Below, piece after piece: positions 60,790 to 64,000 of a stretch of 64,000 nucleotides of DNA. The DNA lies in contig NZ_BCTK01000013.1 in NCBI RefSeq assembly GCF_001571245.1, forward strand, positions 248,001-312,000, in the 5' to 3' direction. Position 1 is the stretch's first letter, and every line of letters begins with the position of its first letter. The position numbers and the translations under genes were made by a program. The notes beneath the pieces are model-generated. The model made no database searches. It was not told the DNA's origin and was given only the letters and a program-made list of their open reading frames with translations. This DNA is from Achromobacter piechaudii NBRC 102461. Lineage in GTDB: Bacteria; Pseudomonadota; Gammaproteobacteria; Burkholderiales; Burkholderiaceae_B.

Positions 60790-63495
60790 GTGGAACCTTG
60801 TACGCGGAGCTTGTCCGGCTTGTCCTCCTGCCTATCGGTATCGGCGCGAACCTGCGTTCGCCAGTCTTCTTGCGCGCGTCCCTGGATGCGGCGACGTTCC
60901 GGCCTGTCTCGACGCGCCCGTTGCTGCGTCGCGGCGGCCGCCTGCTCGATCGCAGTCGCCAGCGCCTGGGCGCAAGATGAAGTTGCGGTGTTCGACCCCT
61001 ACATGCTGATGCAGGAAGTGGGCGGCCCCACCATCGATACGCGGCGCTTTCAGCACGCCAACTTTGCGCAGGCGGGCATGCATCGGCTGGACCTGTATTT
61101 CAATGGCCAGTGGCGTGGCATCCAGGTCGTGGAATTCCGTCACGTGCCGGGCCAGGAGAGCGCCGTGCCGTGCTACGACGCGCAGATGCTGGCGCTGGGC
61201 GGCCTGGATCTGGGCAAGGTGTCGCGCGCGGACGGCGTGGAACCGCTGCCGTCGACGCCGTCCTGCGAGGACCTGGCGCGCTACGTGCCCGGCGCGAAAA
61301 TCCGCGTGGACATGGCCCAGCTGGCCCTTTACGTGACCTATCCCGACTATCTTCAAAAGCTGGCGGTCTCGAACCGCTATGTAGATCCGTCGCAGTGGGA
61401 CAGCGGCATCACCGCTGCGCGCATCAATTACAACGCCAACGTGTTCTCTACGCAAAGCAATGGCCAGCGCATGACGCGCGGGTATGCCGGGCTGAACGCC
61501 GGGCTGAACCTTGGCGCGCTGCGAATTCGCCACAGGGGTTCGGCGTACTGGTCCGAGCAAAGCGGCACCCGCTATCAGGCCAGTTCCTATTACCTGCAAA
61601 CCGACATCCCTGCCTGGCAGACGCAACTGCTGCTAGGCGAAAGTTCCACCAGCGGCGAACTCTTCGATGCCGTGTCTTTTCGGGGTGTGCAACTGGCCAG
61701 CGACGACCGCATGCTGCCCGAGACTCTGCGCTACTACGCACCCATCGTGCGCGGCACCGCCAACAGCAACGCCAAGGTGTCGGTCTATCAGCGCGGATTT
61801 CTCATCTATGAAACCACTGTCGCGCCCGGCTCTTTCGCCATCGAAGACGTGCGCGCGGCCAGCTATGGCGGCGACCTGGAAGTGCGGGTGACCGAAGCAG
61901 ACGGCAGCCTGCGCAGTTTCGTGGTGCCGTTTGCCACCATCGTGCAACTGCTGCGTCCGGGCATGACCCAGTACAGCCTGACCGCGGGGCGCGCGGCCGA
62001 TCCGGGACTGCGCGCCAGTTCCCAATATGTGATGCAGGGCACGCTCAAGCGCGGCATCGGCGATGCCGTCACGGGTTACGGCGGCCTGGCGTTCACGGAT
62101 CACTACCGCTCGGCGCTGCTGGGCGCGGCGATCAGCACGCGGCTGGGCGCGTTTGCCGCCGACGTGACGGGCGCGCGCGCCGACCTGCCGCTGGAAGGCA
62201 AGCGTTCGGGCGCCAGCTACCGGCTGACCTACAGCAAGGACTTGCCTAATAGCGGCACGAATTTCTCGCTGCTGGCGTACCGCTATTCCACGAGCGGCTA
62301 TGTGGGCTTGCGCGACGCGGTGGCGCTGGGCAGCCTGCCCGCCGGCTACCGCTATCAGCGCGAGGGCCGCATGCGCAGCCGCTTCGACCTGAACCTCAGC
62401 CAGACGCTGGGCCCACGCTGGGGCAGCCTGTATGCGTCGGCATCGGCGTCTAACTATTGGTCGCAGGCGGGCGGCGATGTCAACTTTTCGCTGGGCTACA
62501 ACAACGACTGGAACGACGTGTCCTATTCGATTGCGCTACAGCGCGTGCATAGCGCGGCGGCGGGCGCGTACTGGGCCGGCGGCAGCCAGAAGAGCACGCA
62601 GGTGACCGTCAGCGTCGCCATTCCGCTGGGCGCGTCCATGACGCGCCGCGCGCCACGTCTCAGCGCGGTCTACAGCGCGGACAGCCGTGACGGTGCGCGT
62701 CTGTCCTCCAGCGTCAGCGGCGCGCTGGACGACGGGGGCGCGGCGACGTACTCGGTGTCGGCCTCTCGCAATGGCCGCACGAGCGACAACGCCATCGACG
62801 CGGGCGTGGGTTACGACTACGCGCAGGGCACGGTGTCCGCCAGCATGGGGCAGGGCGCGGGCTATCGTCAGGCATCGCTCAGTGCCACGGGCGCCATGTT
62901 GCTGCATGGCGGCGGCGTAACGCTGGCGCAGACCCTGGGCGAAACGGTGGCGCTGGTCCAGGCCGACAATGCGCAGGGCGCGCGTGTGGGCTACGGCCTG
63001 AACCGGGTGGACGGCGGCGGCTATGCGGTGGTCGGCAGCTTGAGCCCGTATCGTTTGAATTCGGTGGACGTCGACCCGGCCGACCTGCCCGATGACATCG
63101 AGCTCAAGGCCAGTTCGTTGAACGTCGCGCCGCGCGCGGGCGCCATCGTCAAGCTGGTCTACCCCACGCTGCGTGCACGCCAGGTCCTCATCGTCAGCAC
63201 CCGCGACGACGGCTCGCCTTTGCCGTTCGGCGCGCAGGCCCTCGATGCGCGCAGCGGCTTGGCGGTGGGCGCGGTGGGGCAGGGCAGCCGGGTGGTGATG
63301 CGGGCCGAGGCGGACCAGGGCGCGGTGCGCATCGAATGGGGCGAAGGCGAGCAAGAGCGCTGCGGCATCGATTATGTGCTGCCCGACCGTCAGGCGCGCA
63401 ACGGCGGCGCGTACGACGTCCTGCAATTGCCCTGCGTCTCGCTGCGCAACGATGGGGTTCCTGGGGGCGGCGTCGGTCCGCTGTCGCTGCGATGA
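60790..63495 (+). CDS. Outer-membrane fimbrial usher
   Basis: The GTG at 60790 gives 901 residues. An in-frame ATG at 60886 would give a more standard signal peptide (MRRRSGLSRRARCCVAAAA... ending SAWAQ), so the true start may be 96 bp later. Domains: N-terminal chaperone-binding domain (FDPYMLMQEVGGPTIDTRRF), 24-strand barrel with plug (YAPIVRGTANSNAKVSVYQRG, then FAIEDVRAASYGGDLEVRVTE), and C-terminal domains with GSPLPFGAQALD and a closing Cys pair. It overlaps the second chaperone gene by 4 bp. Confidence 0.94.
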   Translation: MEPCTRSLSGLSSCLSVSARTCVRQSSCARPWMRRRSGLSRRARCCVAAAACSIAVASAWAQDEVAVFDPYMLMQEVGGPTIDTRRFQHANFAQAGMHRLDLYFNGQWRGIQVVEFRHVPGQESAVPCYDAQMLALGGLDLGKVSRADGVEPLPSTPSCEDLARYVPGAKIRVDMAQLALYVTYPDYLQKLAVSNRYVDPSQWDSGITAARINYNANVFSTQSNGQRMTRGYAGLNAGLNLGALRIRHRGSAYWSEQSGTRYQASSYYLQTDIPAWQTQLLLGESSTSGELFDAVSFRGVQLASDDRMLPETLRYYAPIVRGTANSNAKVSVYQRGFLIYETTVAPGSFAIEDVRAASYGGDLEVRVTEADGSLRSFVVPFATIVQLLRPGMTQYSLTAGRAADPGLRASSQYVMQGTLKRGIGDAVTGYGGLAFTDHYRSALLGAAISTRLGAFAADVTGARADLPLEGKRSGASYRLTYSKDLPNSGTNFSLLAYRYSTSGYVGLRDAVALGSLPAGYRYQREGRMRSRFDLNLSQTLGPRWGSLYASASASNYWSQAGGDVNFSLGYNNDWNDVSYSIALQRVHSAAAGAYWAGGSQKSTQVTVSVAIPLGASMTRRAPRLSAVYSADSRDGARLSSSVSGALDDGGAATYSVSASRNGRTSDNAIDAGVGYDYAQGTVSASMGQGAGYRQASLSATGAMLLHGGGVTLAQTLGETVALVQADNAQGARVGYGLNRVDGGGYAVVGSLSPYRLNSVDVDPADLPDDIELKASSLNVAPRAGAIVKLVYPTLRARQVLIVSTRDDGSPLPFGAQALDARSGLAVGAVGQGSRVVMRAEADQGAVRIEWGEGEQERCGIDYVLPDRQARNGGAYDVLQLPCVSLRNDGVPGGGVGPLSLR

Positions 63496-64000
63496 GCCCG
63501 CGCTGGCTCGTCCGATGGCGCGATGCCTGCCTGACGCTGGCGATGGCGATTGCACTCGGGCTTGCATGCGGGTGTCCCGCGCACGCGAATCTGGTCGTCA
63601 CGGGCACGCGCTTCGTCTACCCGGCCGGGCAAAAGGCGCTGACCTTGCGCACCGGCAATGCCGGACAGCGTCCCATCCTGGTGCAGAGCTGGCTGGACGC
63701 GGGCGATGCCGACGCCGACCCCGCCCGGGTGTCCGTGCCCTTCCTGCTGACTCCGCCCGTGTTCCGGCTGGATCCGGCGGGGCGCACGAACCTGCTGCTC
63801 AGTCACACGGGCGAGCCGATGCCGCAGGATCGTGAATCCGTTTTCTGGATCAACTTCCTGGAAGTGCCCGCGCGCGACCCGGCGCAGGCGAACCTGTTGC
63901 AGCTGGCTTATCGGCTGCGCATGAAAGTGCTGTTCAGGCCGCCAGGCCTGCCGGGAACCGCCGAGGACGCCATTGGCAAGGTGGCGTGGACCTACCTGCC
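63492..64000 (+). CDS. Periplasmic fimbrial chaperone 2 (3' end beyond window)
   Basis: The ATG overlaps the usher stop (ATGA), and the frame stays open to the last base, giving about 169 residues of a longer protein. A signal peptide ends AHA. The PapD-type pattern repeats that of chaperone 1: NLVVTGTRFVYPAGQKAL, GNAGQRPILVQSWLDAGD, VPFLLTPPVFRLDP, ESVFWINFLEVPARDP and RLRMKVLFRPPGLPG. A second chaperone in the operon suggests separate partners for shaft and tip subunits encoded beyond the window. Confidence 0.92.
   Translation, partial: MSPRWLVRWRDACLTLAMAIALGLACGCPAHANLVVTGTRFVYPAGQKALTLRTGNAGQRPILVQSWLDAGDADADPARVSVPFLLTPPVFRLDPAGRTNLLLSHTGEPMPQDRESVFWINFLEVPARDPAQANLLQLAYRLRMKVLFRPPGLPGTAEDAIGKVAWTYL

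Overview
The window is high-GC DNA with dense, mostly co-directional operons, several Bug- and TRAP-type uptake systems, a pca/aromatic-acid cluster, FHA-type two-partner secretion and chaperone-usher fimbriae. Together these suggest a betaproteobacterium of the family Alcaligenaceae, most likely Achromobacter or a close Bordetella relative. The genus is inferred from gene content and style, not from a marker gene. I see no insertion sequence, prophage, CRISPR array or origin.

Region 1 (1-15.5 kb) is a surface/envelope block. It holds the 3' part of a giant filamentous-haemagglutinin-like exoprotein (TpsA) and its TpsB transporter. These are followed by an unusual set: an ExbB-like proton channel fused to a DUF2341/LamG-like periplasmic domain, ExbD, a TonB-like protein, a Porin_5-type outer-membrane protein, a coiled-coil periplasmic protein, a YbjN-like protein and a PpiC-type isomerase. 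An Xre-RES toxin-antitoxin pair closes the block. Region 2 (15.5-23.4 kb) has pyridoxal kinase, a cyanase operon with an NrtABC-type ABC transporter, a NarL-type two-component pair and an outer-membrane phospholipase A.

Region 3 (23.4-30.3 kb) looks like an L-pipecolate/lysine catabolic unit: AmaB-like dehydrogenase, a divergent polar amino-acid ABC transporter, AmaA-like FAD oxidase and an XRE-cupin regulator. It ends at tRNA-Arg(TCT). A reductase resembling DpkA at 57.8-58.9 kb would feed the same pathway. Region 4 (30.3-35.8 kb) has a small lipoprotein, a Fur-box-preceded FecI/FecR/TonB-dependent siderophore receptor operon and a GFA-domain protein.

Region 5 (35.9-45.7 kb) is a protocatechuate block (pcaB, pcaG, pcaH) with a TRAP transporter and a catabolic-looking type II dehydroquinase. 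Beyond it is a mirror-image arrangement of two paralogous IclR regulators and two paralogous TRAP binding proteins, each divergent pair having its own palindromic operator candidates. Region 6 (45.7-52 kb) has small unknown genes and an IclR-controlled enoyl-CoA hydratase / NDP-forming acyl-CoA synthetase / Bug operon. Region 7 (52-57.8 kb) is a PaoABC-type periplasmic molybdenum aldehyde oxidoreductase with XdhC and MocA-like maturation factors. Region 8 (59.4-64 kb) is a chaperone-usher fimbrial operon running off the end of the window.
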